Assembly (NCBI RefSeq): GCF_030272615.1 | Contig: NC_081410.1 | Coordinates: forward strand, 119,910,640-119,974,639 | Source of the DNA: Cryptomeria japonica | Lineage: Eukaryota > Streptophyta > Pinopsida > Cupressales > Cupressaceae | Reading direction: 5' to 3' | DNA: 64,000 nt | In this document: piece by piece, positions 43,183-54,189 of the stretch | Position numbering within the stretch: position 1 is the stretch's first letter | Layout: every line of letters begins with the position of its first letter | Translations under genes and position numbers: made by a program | The notes under the pieces: model-generated | The model's database searches: none | Seen by the model: only the letters and a program-made list of their open reading frames with translations | Told to the model about the DNA's origin: nothing

Positions 43183-43649
43183 TGTTGGTGTAATTAAGGC
43201 ATTTTACCTTGGTTAATTCTTTCCCGAGTCCTAATTACACTTAAGCTTACTTAGGGAATAGCATAAGAGTATTTGGAGCATCTCCACTTTAGGTGGACTC
43301 ATCATGTTATTACTTTATCAAATCCACCTTTCATGGTTGCACTTTTCCACCTTTGGTGGGTAATCCACCTTTAGTGGTGTTATCACACTATCACTTTTCC
43401 ACTTTAGGTGGGATGATAGCTTTTCACTTTGGTTATTGTGTCATGAGATTACAACACTTGTCTTTATCTCATTCACTCCTATGTTCTCACCTTGGCTATA
43501 TAACCAAGGGGTCTCCTATGTATTTTTCCCTAATTCATTGCATCATTGATGAAAATATAGTTTGTCCTTATCTCTACTACTCTCTTGTTATTGTAGTATT
43601 CATTAGGCCTCTAGATCTTGGGTGGCTATCTCCATAGCCAATTCCTACA
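43183..43649 (+). repeat. 3' LTR of copia C (467 bp)
   Basis: TGTTGGTGTAATTAAGG to CCTACA. It includes repeated ccacctt/aggtgg words (43283-43420) and a TATA box ctatataacc near 43495. Aligns with both parts of the 5' LTR. Confidence 0.93.
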
Positions 43650-43693
43650 ACCCTAACTCATTAGCCTACAAAAACCCACTAAATAGGCTAATG

Positions 43694-44692
43694 CATAGTT
43701 GAACTACTTGCCAAAGGCAAAACCTCGCCAAGGCCCAAAAAAAAATTCGGCAAAAACTCGGCAACTTGAAAAATTGCTTAAAATCTATTGAAATGCATTT
43801 TTTTTGCAAAATTCAATGAGGAGATGCATCCAATGAGTCAATAAATGAGTACACAAAAGAAACAAGCTGAGTCTAGATATATTTGATTGATTGAAATGCA
43901 AATTGGGTACAAAATGGCGTCCTCTTGTGGAATGTTGATGGCTGATAGACTAAAACAAAATGAAATAGCAAATTGTTCTTGTAAAACTCAAAGTAAATAC
44001 TACATCAAAACATTTTACATCTTCCTCTTCCCAGCTCTAGTGAAAACCAGGGGAGAGATAGAACTAGAGGGTCTAGTCCTAGGAGTTTGATGTGGCTTAT
44101 CCACCTTGCCAAAATTAGGTTGAGGGTAGCACCCCTCGCAGGGGTCTGAGGGTGAGAGAGGGGTAGAGAGATAGGCCTAGATCTTGGGGGAGAGAGGAGA
44201 GAGTGAGATAGAGAGAGGATAGAGGAAGAGTAATAGGGAGATAGATAGGTCTAAAATTTGGGGCCGATAAAGTGAGTGAGATAGAGAGAGCAAGAGAATG
44301 TTGATAGGAGCCTACTGATTACTGAAATTTGACTGTCTGAAAATTTAAAAGATCTTCTAAAACCTAGAATTTGCATTATAACTCCTAGAGATTTGAAACC
44401 TCTCAAACATCCTACCAATATAAACATGAAATATAACTTAAAGTATATGTCCTTTCTTATACTTAAATGATATATTTCATGTATATATTCTGATTAAGAG
44501 AATGAGACTGACTTGAAAAAAAAAATTAGATAATTTTTTTTCGTGTTTGGGCCTCTCTTTTTTATGCAGCCGAGTTTGTCCCAAAAACCCTGCGAGTTAT
44601 CTCGACGAGTCAAAGGCGTAATTACTCGCTGCAAAGAAAAACTTGCAAGTTTTGAAAAGCTCGCCGAGTTTTCTGCGAGTAGTGCATCTATG
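43694..44692. mobile_element. Non-autonomous hAT-like element (999 bp)
   Basis: The left end CATAGTTGAACTACTTGCC and the reverse complement of the right end CATAGATGCACTACTCGCA match at 15 of 19 positions. The flanking 8-mers GGCTAATG (43686-43693) and GGCTAACA (44693-44700) match at six. An 8-bp duplication and an A at position 2 with G at 5 fit hAT. The interior has a GA-rich stretch (44140-44300) and no coding region. Confidence 0.82.
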
Positions 44693-44700
44693 GGCTAACA

Positions 44701-47157
44701 GTCCACAATACTGAAGTGCTTAAGGGGGCATTACATATCTTGACATCACAATAAAATGTAGTTATATAAGAAAACGGGAGAAAATTCTTTAAGTTGATAA
44801 AACAGAAAGAATCAATAAAAAATAATTATCAAAATATCCTATCTCATAACAAATGTATCAATTTAAAGCACATTTTCTTGCTCACTAGGAACTCATAATG
44901 CAAACAATAATGAGGTTTCATAAGTTAGTTTTATAAAAAAGTCATAAAAAGGATTCTATGCTGAAACTATAAACTGTGATATATAAGAGGTAAACTGTAA
45001 AACTGTTAGCTGAAACTGCAGATGACAGATAATGCACTTATTTCCATATATTATAAATTCTTTTAATTACAATTCTCTATGAGACATTAGTGTAGTTCAT
45101 TCTATAAAATGGCTATTGATCTAATTCATCAAATAAAATGTGTTGTTTCAAGACAAAGTATGCAAAATGGCTGATTATCATGTCCACTTTAATTCATTTG
45201 CAACTTCGACACACCAAATAATTTATCCTGCCATGACTTTTTAAAGTAGTAGAATCACATTAAAAGATAATATTTAATGATTTAGTTGCGATTATATCAT
45301 TTCAGAAATTCTAAACACTGATTATAGGAGAAAGCTCATACTAACAAACCTCTGTATATTCCAAAAGATGATATTACTTGCATGAAGGTCCAGTGAGTCC
45401 AGATGAAGAACAAAAGGCCCGGATTTATCTTCTTGTGCAGGGAAACAGATTATTGCCAAACTCCAATGCAGACTACATTAATTGTATACAATACAGGAAC
45501 TGAAATCAGTTTAACTTCCTGGCTTATACATTTAAATCAAAATAAAGGTGTATACAGAAAAATACATGGCTGTAAATGCACGTCTAAAATCCAAAGGGTT
45601 AAAAGATCAAAAGAAACAGGTCTGTTGACGAGTTTGACTCGTTAAGCTCTTCTGAACTTAAAAAATTAGTTAACAAATTGAACGAGACTGTCAAATATGA
45701 AATTGATACTGAGCTGCTATTTTATTGAAACAGAATTTCAAATAATTTACAGAAAAGATGCAACATGCAGCTTCATGAAGGAGCTATAATCTGAATAAAA
45801 ACTAACTCTTGAAAGCCAAGCAGAAGGGTGTGTAAACAAAATTCATGTGACTGAACATATCACTTGTATATGTTGCAGCAGAACTAGAGTCCTGACATAA
45901 GCAATTTTATTTCCATTCAATACATATTCCCTCAGCTTCTACTGAAACCAAGTCTTAACTTACCTGAGTCCATAAATAAGTATCTTGAGCTTGAACAATA
46001 ATCCATAAAGATTATCTGTCTTAGACAATAGCAATCTTATTATCAATCTATGCAAGCTATAAACTGCTATCGAGTGGGTTTTTTTTCACATTCTGCAAAC
46101 AAGTTTGATTCCAACTCCTCAGAGGTATCACTACAAAAACAATTAATGAATTATTAATGAAAATCACTATAGTATGATTGGGTTTGGAACTTTGATCTCC
46201 TCTATGTTTTTGAGATGATAGACTGCTGCTGGTATGGTTGTTTTTTCATCTGGTGGTTTTTGTAATTTGAACCAAGGTTTTGTCTTCTATTTTGTCTATT
46301 TCTCAATGTTTCATATTGGTTGACTTCATGTTTGCTGTTCAATGTGAGCTATATTTGTAAACTTTATTAAATATTTAAAAAACTGTTAATGAACACGTAG
46401 ACCAAAAGGAAGCTCAAAGGCATAAAAAAATTAGAATGGTAGGAAAGAACCTTAAAGAGATTTACCAGCATAACCATTGACAAAGCTAGTCTCAAATGAC
46501 AACAAACAACTCGGATATCAGTACAAAAAAACATTTAAAAACCTCAGAACTAAATGCTTTACCCATTGAAATCCTCCAAACATCTATATAGTCCAATTTT
46601 CATCTTAATGATTTGCTTTTGGTAAAATGAGGTTTGCAGGTCCCCTTGCCTACAGATTTATAGAAATCATTTACTGTCCAGAAGGATGCAGAAAAAAATA
46701 CAAATATAAGTTTTTTTTCATCAACAATAACACTCCATAAAGAATGGCCACCCATAATGGCATCCACACAAGCTCTTGGACCAAGGCTAGAAATACTCAT
46801 CTATTAAACTAAAAGAAACCTCCTTGCTTTATCACCTAGCTGCTGCCTCCCTTCTTCAAGATGAGGCATCCATACACAAAGTTTAAAGACTGTTCCACAA
46901 CCATATCCCAGGTTAAACACATAAAGGGAAACCAAAGAGAATGAGTATCAAAAATCTCCATTTGCTAAGAATATATACCCTTTATAATATGCCAACCACC
47001 ATAGTCATACCTATAGGATTCAATGCTGCACAAACCTGTTGTATGACGCCCATGAGCACCTCCATAGCAATTGAACCCTTCCAATACCAATGCACATTCT
47101 CGTTGCATTTTGTCCACTTTACTACAGAGTAATCAAATACACATTTGCCCCTCCTTG
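44701..47157. other. Intergenic or intron-like, no gene recognised
   Basis: AT-rich sequence with only short frames (80 and 66 codons at most), none with a motif. Without a transcript I cannot exclude an intron of a host gene. No inverted ends or LTRs seen. Confidence 0.4.
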
Positions 47158-47628
47158 GGTGCGTGTATCCCCATATCCATATTGGATACAGATACAAATA
47201 TGGTGCGGATAGACGTTGAATACCATCCCACACATGCCCAAAAAACCTTGATTTTCTAACTGTATCGGGTACTATGTGATTTGATTTTTTTCAAATTTGA
47301 CATCAATATTCCTAAACTTAATTTAAAAAACTTCAATTATGCAATTTTTTTTTGGGGGGGTATAAACAAAACCTACACCAAATGAGGAAGACAAATGAAA
47401 TGTTTTTCTATTTCAGCTACCCATTTTTTGGGTTATCTTCCAATGCAACTCTACTATTTTTGAAAATCTCTTCTAATAACTTTGAAATTGTCTTAAATAT
47501 ATGGGTATGTGTTTTTTATGAAGGTCGTATCCAGCCATATCCATATTGGGGGTCTTCATAAATGGTTGTATCCATATCCGACAACGTATTTGTATCTATG
47601 TCCGTATTCGTGTCCGTATCCATGCACC
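47158..47628. mobile_element. MITE of the same hAT family as 55.8-59.65 kb
   Basis: Starting GGTGCGTGTATCC and, in reverse complement at the right, GGTGCATGGATAC, the ends form an imperfect inverted repeat of about 53 bp with shared gatacaaata. Many gtatcc/ggatac words fill both ends. The stretch 47420-47545 is closely similar to 59475-59605 at the 3' end of the hAT element (caatgcaactc, aaaatctctt, ttaaatatat, gtatgtgttttt, gtatc). So this is an internally deleted, non-coding derivative. Confidence 0.8.
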
Positions 47629-49020
47629 TTTTCTTTACTATGGTTTTGATGATGACTTCAAATTTATCTACGGTAGGCTTAGGGAGATTGTACCATTACT
47701 TTAGCTTATCCTTTGACCTTATAGGACCACTCAAAATGACATTGATGTCTAGGACCTCTTCATTTTTCTCCTCTCCTATATTGAATCTCCCCACTGTTTG
47801 GCTTATTTTCTCTATTACTCATACAACCACCCATGTCTAAATAAATTCCTATGGTTTCATGGAGAACCGGCAAGTTGGCTATTGTAAGGCAAATAGGGAA
47901 TCAGTTTCAAGGGCTTCACACAATCCACCCCTCATAAGGATTTGTTGGTGTTCAATGATTTCTTGGTGGCCAAATCTCCTTGACCAAAAACCTAATAGGT
48001 GTCTCATTGTGAATCAAGTCTATGACTTTGGCTATGAAATCATCTTGTGCTGATTGTAGACATCTAAAATCATCTCTCAAAAATTATGTTGTCACCAATC
48101 CCTTTACATCATCACCTCTAAATTAATTGAATAAATTACATTTAAATAATTAATTATCCCACTTTGTCTACCAACATTAACTAAGTAATTTTGATTATTT
48201 AAATGATTAATCTACTCTTCTCTAACATTAATTGAATAAAATAGGACAATTTATTAAGTTAATCAATCATTCTTCTAATGTCCAACCTTAAATAAATAAA
48301 TCCAATATTTATTTATGTCCATTCCCACTCCAAAAATTAAATAAATATATGCTATTTATGTAATTCTCTTTTTTTCCTCACATCATTAGTACACTAAAAT
48401 CAATTATTTAAACTAGCTAATCATTTGCACAAGTCAAAGTGTTACACCCCTCATGATACAATTACTACTTTCCTTTCTTGCATAATAATTTTGGCGGTGA
48501 ATGAATGCTTAGACTTGTGAATACATTAGTTAGATGTTTTAATGAAATTTGCATTGGAATGAATGAAAATTTGACTCTAATGATTAAAAGTGTAATCAAT
48601 GCTTCCATATTTATGTTTGATATGGTTTTGAGATATGGCCTACCTATAGTGTGTTTCTAAGATGGATGAAGGGTATGCCACTCCATCCTTACTAAAGAGA
48701 AGGAGAGGATCATTGGAGAGAGGGTCACAGACATGAGAATAGGAAGTTAGCCACCTGAGCCTAATCCTCATGGTCAAATTGTCCTGGATCGGGTAAGGTT
48801 GTTCCATATTTCATTTCCAAATAAGTGACCTAGGTCAGTTCAGTACTTATTCTTGGTTACGTGTTGGTCAGTTTTACCTTGTTAGATCCTTGTCACCTTC
48901 ATACCAAGATGATCATATTTGATTCTAAGACAATCTTTAAAGAATTAAATGTTATTTAAATATCATCTCACTAATACATGTATATATACACAAAGTATAA
49001 GGACATGCTTATGTACTATA
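47629..49020. other. Intergenic, nothing recognised
   Basis: AT-rich; a 64-codon frame at 47859 has no recognisable domain. No repeats longer than a few bases stand out. Confidence 0.4.
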
Positions 49021-49040
49021 TGTGTGTGTGTGTGTGTGTG
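49021..49040. repeat. (TG)10 microsatellite
   Basis: Uninterrupted TG dinucleotides; a longer tract of the same kind lies at 50949-50983 on the other side of the LTR between them. Confidence 0.95.
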
Positions 49041-50894
49041 TATGGAAAATTGAAATATCCCTAGCCAATTTTTTTGAAATTTTTGATCAACTTAATTACA
49101 ACAACTATATGAGTGATCAATTAGTTCTGAGAAAAAAGTATTTAATTTGCTGAAGCAACCCTAACCAGAATGGCACCGTGTGGATGAGCATTGGTCAGAG
49201 GATCTTAGTTGCTTATGAAAAGAACTCTAACCAGTATGGCGCCGGGATGGCGAGCATTGGTCAGAGGGTCTTAGTTGCTTATGCAAAGAACTCTAACCAG
49301 TATGGCGCCGGGATGGCGAGCATTGGTCAGAGGGTCCCTGAAATCTAGAACTGGAAGGAACTCAACGCCAAGTATGTGCTACCCACTCCAGACGGATAGG
49401 GGCTACCATATGACGAAGTGAAACTTAAATGCTTGAATTTAATTGATTGCAGAAACTGAAAAGACACTCGACATCCAGGATGTGCTTTCAATCCCAACAG
49501 GGAGAGGAGCTACCATAGGATGGAGGTAGATAAGATAAGTTTGGTTAGCTTGACAATTACAATCAAGATCACAGTTCAAGACTGCCAGTACTACTGGTCA
49601 GAGTACAATCAAAAGAAATTCTTTCACAACTCCCCTTTTAGAAGAGAGTTTCTGATTCAACATAAATCTGCACTTTCAGCCGCGAACCCATGGATCACTG
49701 CCAACAGCTCATTTCGTCCTCGTACAATCTTCTTTCCTCCGGAAACTAATTGCAAAATGCCTTGGTGACGTGGAAACCTGCGAAAGACTCAAACAACACT
49801 GCAAAACCCTCACAATGAAAAATGGCACGATTTCCAATGCATTTAAAATGGTACGGCTGGCTGCAAAATACGATTTGTCATTAAAAATAAATGCATGAAC
49901 CAAACTTGCTGAAACCCTAGGAAATGCAACGCCTAGGTGAGGCAAATACAAAGAACTAATACCCACAATGCAATTTTTTTGTATTTTCTGGTTGTGAACA
50001 AAACATGAAATTAGTCGCGGGAATTCTAGATGCAGAAAACTGAATGAACTATAAGCCTAAATGATTACAATGAAAACTCTGATGATAAACTACGGCTAAA
50101 TGCAATTACATAGAGAATATAATCACCCTAGTTGCTATTTTTCAAGCAAGAAGAGATGCCTATGCTAGAAGGCTTCCATTCCTTGAAGCATGTCCAGAGC
50201 CAGACGGCTGCCCAAATACAAATTCTGCCAAAAGATCCCTTCAATCCTCCCAAGACTCCAATAAATAGCTTCACTTGCCTCCTCAAAACCCTAATTCGAT
50301 TTCCAAGGCAAACCCTAATCCCCTCCTCAACATGGCGCCATCACACCTAGCCAAAAAGTCAAATGAAATAATATAAAAATATCACCTTGGTAAGTTTTCG
50401 CCATGTTTTGACTTTGGCCAAGGATAAAATATTAAATAAATCCTCCATGAGGGCGCCACCCATAAAGTCCCCCTTTTAAGTGATGTTTTTAAGTTGTTGG
50501 ACTAGGCCAAGGGGGGATAAGCAACTTTATAATTATAATGATTATTTAATTAAAATAAAGTTACTTGACCACACAACTCCAAAATCTGAAGCTAGAACCT
50601 GACCAAGCTCCTGGAGTTAACTGAACAGGATGTAGAGATTGCCCGATGCCACGCGAGCCCTGCCAAAAATAGAACTTACTAAAAATAGTAAATTCTGAAA
50701 ACTGCTCCAAGAACTGAGATGAAGACATCGTTGCGAAGCCCTCTGAACCATCAGAAAAAGCCGACGATGAACCCATCCAAAAAGACCTCCTCAAAAATAG
50801 GAAACCCTAATTTTACCCTCCGACTGGCCTCCGAGCTTCCTAGAAAGAGACCAACGGTTGCAGAAAGGATCAGGTTTGAGAAGGGGTCATTACA
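49041..50894 (-). mobile_element. LTR (probable solo) of family TGTAATG, minus strand
   Basis: The minus strand begins TGTAATGACCCCTTCTC at 50894 and continues with attagggtttcctat, an AGTAAGTT-type motif (near 50665) and a ctatttattggag TATA-like box (about 50262). It aligns with the plus-strand copy starting at 54190. The distal end is uncertain, somewhere between 49041 and 49160. No internal region, primer site or second LTR was found next to it, so it looks solitary. The 72-85-codon frames here are not genes. Confidence 0.65.
49161..49345. repeat. 64-66 bp tandem repeat, three units
   Basis: The repeated unit runs from ctaaccag.atggc through gagcattggtcagagg to ttagttgcttatg. Anchor word ccag starts at 49167, 49231 and 49297. 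The second and third copies are almost identical; the first is more diverged. It is within or just outside the LTR end. Confidence 0.88.
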
Positions 50895-50942
50895 AAAATA
50901 CACATAAGCATATGCATATGTATGTATACGTATGCAAATAAT

Positions 50943-50948
<6 letters not shown>

Positions 50949-50983
<35 letters not shown>
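50949..50983. repeat. (TG)n microsatellite, about 17 units
   Basis: Uninterrupted TG run flanked by TA-rich steps (tatatatg...tgtatatata). Confidence 0.95.
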
Positions 50984-50992
<9 letters not shown>

Positions 50993-53340
50993 AATTAGTG
51001 TTTGGTTAATACTTAGGTATTATTAAATTCCACTAAGAATTAACTTTAGTGGCTATGCAAGCCACGTCGATATTGATCAAGAATTCTAAGCTTAGTTTTA
51101 TCGGGCTTCAAGCAATGAAATTGCCTTATAATGGCTCAAGCATTATAATGAATAATAAACACCGCTCAAAATTACTTGAGCATTGGATTCAAATTTGCAT
51201 TATTAATGATATTAACTATCATTGCTCTTATCAAAAGAATATTATTGCCTATGAACTAGCCGAGGCTACTCCCTCATCTGCTATGAAATATTGAGACCGC
51301 CATTCAATATGGCTCAAATATTATGGTAAGTATAAGTATAGTTCAAATTCATTCAAACAATAATTTCAAATTGGAATCGAAGGCTATATTTATATGCAGC
51401 CATAATTATTTCTTGGGTGTTTAATGATACTGGATAATGCTTTGACGTCCATGATATAAGAGAGTCTTTGATGGCTTGAAGAGTTAGTTATGAATCTTAA
51501 ATACGAACCTTGGAAAGAAAAGGCGAAAAACTCCAACCAGAAAACAGGTAATAGGAGCTCGAATAGAGCTGGAAGGGAACTTCTTGTGTTGGGAAGGAGG
51601 TTGCAGCTCACTGAGCTTAGTGCAGAGGAGCAATCTTCTACAACTAGACCACTCCATATAAACAGGCATGTTTTCTTCTTGTTCATAGCTGTTTCTTGAA
51701 ATCTTTCAAAAAGGAATCTTGTTGTGATTATCAAATTACAGTGATAAACTTCCTTAGCTGGAACCATTACCAGTTTGTTGACATCGATTCTAATATAAGC
51801 AAATTGTACTTTGAATGAGCTTATTATTTAAAAAGGAAAGATATTCTTGTTCATCGGACTCACTTCCAACTGTTCTTGCTGCAACTTATCCTCGGTTATG
51901 AGGGAAGTCTGTAAAAGCTAGTCTTTAATTGAACTATATAAAAATAAAAGATAGTCCCATACCATAAGCAAACCTTTTCCCTCTTCTTTCTGCAAATGTG
52001 AATCAAAGATAGAAATTGATGGACAATTTCAATAGCTAGCCATACTAGCTCAACCAAGTTCTTAAAACCATTATATGGAAATGGAAACCATAGACTAGTC
52101 TTCTTGAACAATAGCAAGGGGAGAATAAAAAAAAAGTTTCTTACTACAGGCATGTACGAGTTTAACAAAATTCACCTTTTGTCTTAAGTTCTTTCTGTGG
52201 ACAGTGAGAAGGTTATTAAATCTGAATATTGTGATTCTTAAATTATTTATTATGAGAGACTCTATGTAATTATGTAAGTCCATAACAGAGTAAGAAAAAT
52301 GTAATACTGGGTTAGCACTTTATTATTAAGAAACCTGTTAAGGACAAAAGTCTAAGCCTCCTTATTTATGCGGAACATTGGTGTTAGACTTCATTAAGAT
52401 TTGGTGTGGACTGTATGTTCCTTAGAGTGATGAATATAATCTTTCAATCCATTTGATTAGCATGTTAGCTCACTTAGACACGGGGGTGTAAGAAGTGAAA
52501 GGCATGCAAGTAATTACTTTTAGGTAATAGTACCTGAATTAGTAACTATAATGGCCAAATAAAGTAAGACCACGATTTCTAAGGACTAAAGTCAGTTCAG
52601 AATGAGAATTTACATGACTACAAAGCCAAGTTCACCAAGTTAGTACAACAAGTGGTCTTAATTTAGAGATAGTCAAAGAGCCCAAGTAAAGTTGGTGTGG
52701 GTGAGCAGATGGCTACACTTCATACGTGGGTGGATACCATAAAAACCTTTCGCCAAGGTGGTGCAAAGGTCTGCTTGTGCTTAGCCAGCTCACTGTGTCC
52801 AGTCACCTAGTCTGGACCAGCAGTCATGCTTAGTTAGCAGGAAACTAAAGTTGTGTGACCAGCTAGACTAGAGTAGGATACAAACCATAGAAACATTAAA
52901 CGTTCGGGGAATTAATCAGCACAAGAAAAGTACGATTTTTTGAAAAAATCAGGAAAAAAACAGATTTACAAAAAAAGTAAAAAATTGCAGAAAAACAATC
53001 AAAAACTACTTTTTTAATTTTAAAGGGCATTTCCATAGCATAGATATATTGTAGGCAAATAAAACAAACACTTCAACACATGAATTGTAGAAAATAGATT
53101 TTCATTGTTAATATTCATATCACTGATTACATTGCACAAAACATACCACAACATAAATAATATCTAGATGGTGATATATGTCAAAATGTCGATTACAATA
53201 TAGTTTGTGACTTTGTACAAAGTCAACTTGTAAACTAAGTACAAATTTCCAAAACATCAACTGTAGGCAATGACATGTTAGAGGGCAGGAGACCTTGATG
53301 ATGAAGCTCTCGGGTGAGAGTCTATCCTAGCTCGTTCAAT
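50984..53340. other. Intergenic; contains 3' flank of hAT relic
   Basis: No supported gene. The frames at 51049-51294 (81 codons) and 51390-51767 (125 codons, minus) have no recognisable motif. The last few hundred bases probably belong to the 3' untranslated part of the minus-strand hAT relic next door. Confidence 0.4.
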
Positions 53341-53400
53341 TCATTCAAGATCCATGTTGGCCATCCTCATGAGATCAAAATCTTCAAGCTCAAGTGGAGT

Positions 53401-53437
<37 letters not shown>
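53401..53437. repeat. (ATC)12 microsatellite
   Basis: Trinucleotide run which, on the minus strand, encodes the poly-Asp stretch in the acidic tail of hAT relic 3. Confidence 0.95.
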
Positions 53438-53985
53438 CCATCATTAGTAGTAGCAACAATCCACTTAGACTTTGGATCTATCTCATTGAAGTCAATTGAC
53501 TCTTCTTCCTCAATAGTTCCTGATTTTTCCCATGTAGAAATTACTCTTTGCCTTACAAGTGAGAAACACAATGAATAGTGAATACAATTTCAACTAACTT
53601 CAACCATGTATTTATATTCTTACCTTGAGAGTTCTTTAGCTTCAAACGGAGGTTGTGGTGAACAAACACCAAGTCATTCATTCATTGTTGTGTTAGGCGG
53701 TTGCATTTCTTGGAATGTATGTGTTTAAAAACACTCCAATTATGCTCACAAGCGGATGAGCTGCATGGTTGGATCAAAATGTGCACCTCCATCCACCTAA
53801 AATTTGGTAATTCGTTTCCAAAACAAGCCCACCATTGAGCAGAAAAACACGTTATATGGAGATGATATTGTAAGAATATCTTAAAAACTTAACAAATTTA
53901 ATGACCATGTTGGCAAAATAAAGAGATTGTCAAAAGTTTATAGAGTCTACCTGGTTGGAAGGTCTTTCTACCTTCCATGACAGCC

Positions 53986-54083
53986 CTAGAAGAGAGAAAA
54001 CCCCTAGCTTACTTGTACATTTCCAACTCTGACACTAGAAGAGAGAAAACCCCTAGCCTACTTGTAGATTTCCAACTCTGACA
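53986..54083. repeat. 49-bp tandem duplication in hAT relic 3
   Basis: Units 53986-54034 and 54035-54083 differ at only a few positions (gcttac/gcctac, gtacat/gtagat). 49 bp shifts the reading frame, so the copy was already non-functional or was killed by it. Confidence 0.9.
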
Positions 54084-54189
54084 TAACTGCATTAAATTTA
54101 TCCTGGTTTGCAAATATTTTGTCCATGCACTTGAAGAAGCCTTGTTTGATCTCAACATCAATATCCATGAATGAAGTCTTGTAGAATAA

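Larger units (their letters stand above)
35951..43654 (+). mobile_element. Ty1/copia retrotransposon C, full-length but decayed
   Basis: The element spans 35956-43649 and is flanked by the exact 5-bp target duplication ACCCT (35951-35955, 43650-43654). It has two LTRs, a tRNA-Met primer site, a long leader, gag with zinc knuckle, protease, integrase, RT, the tail of pol and a polypurine tract. Stops are frequent in every domain. The 5' LTR is split by a ~1.3-kb insertion and most of RNase H is deleted. Confidence 0.93.
53341..54189 (-). pseudogene. hAT-like transposase relic 3, C-terminal domain
   Basis: On the minus strand: FYKTSFMDIDVEIKQGFF and MDKIFANQDKF, then an intron-like gap, WWACFGNELPNF, IQPCSSSACEHNWSVFKH, LVFVHHNLRL, and after a GT...AG-like intron an acidic tail with a run of 12 Asp ending at 53341. 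This is the hAT dimerisation domain, which pairs transposase monomers. A stop follows LTQQ. The rest of the gene is missing because the 54190 LTR starts in the middle of it. Confidence 0.8.

Noticed and set aside
45403-45645. 80-codon ORF as a host exon
   Set aside because: No recognisable domain and no convincing splice sites; the region may be intronic but that cannot be shown.
51049-51294. 81-codon ORF as a small gene
   Set aside because: No motif, no homologous copy in the window, and length expected by chance in this much sequence.
51390-51767. 125-codon minus-strand ORF as a gene
   Set aside because: Two other frames over the same stretch are also open, and none shows a domain.
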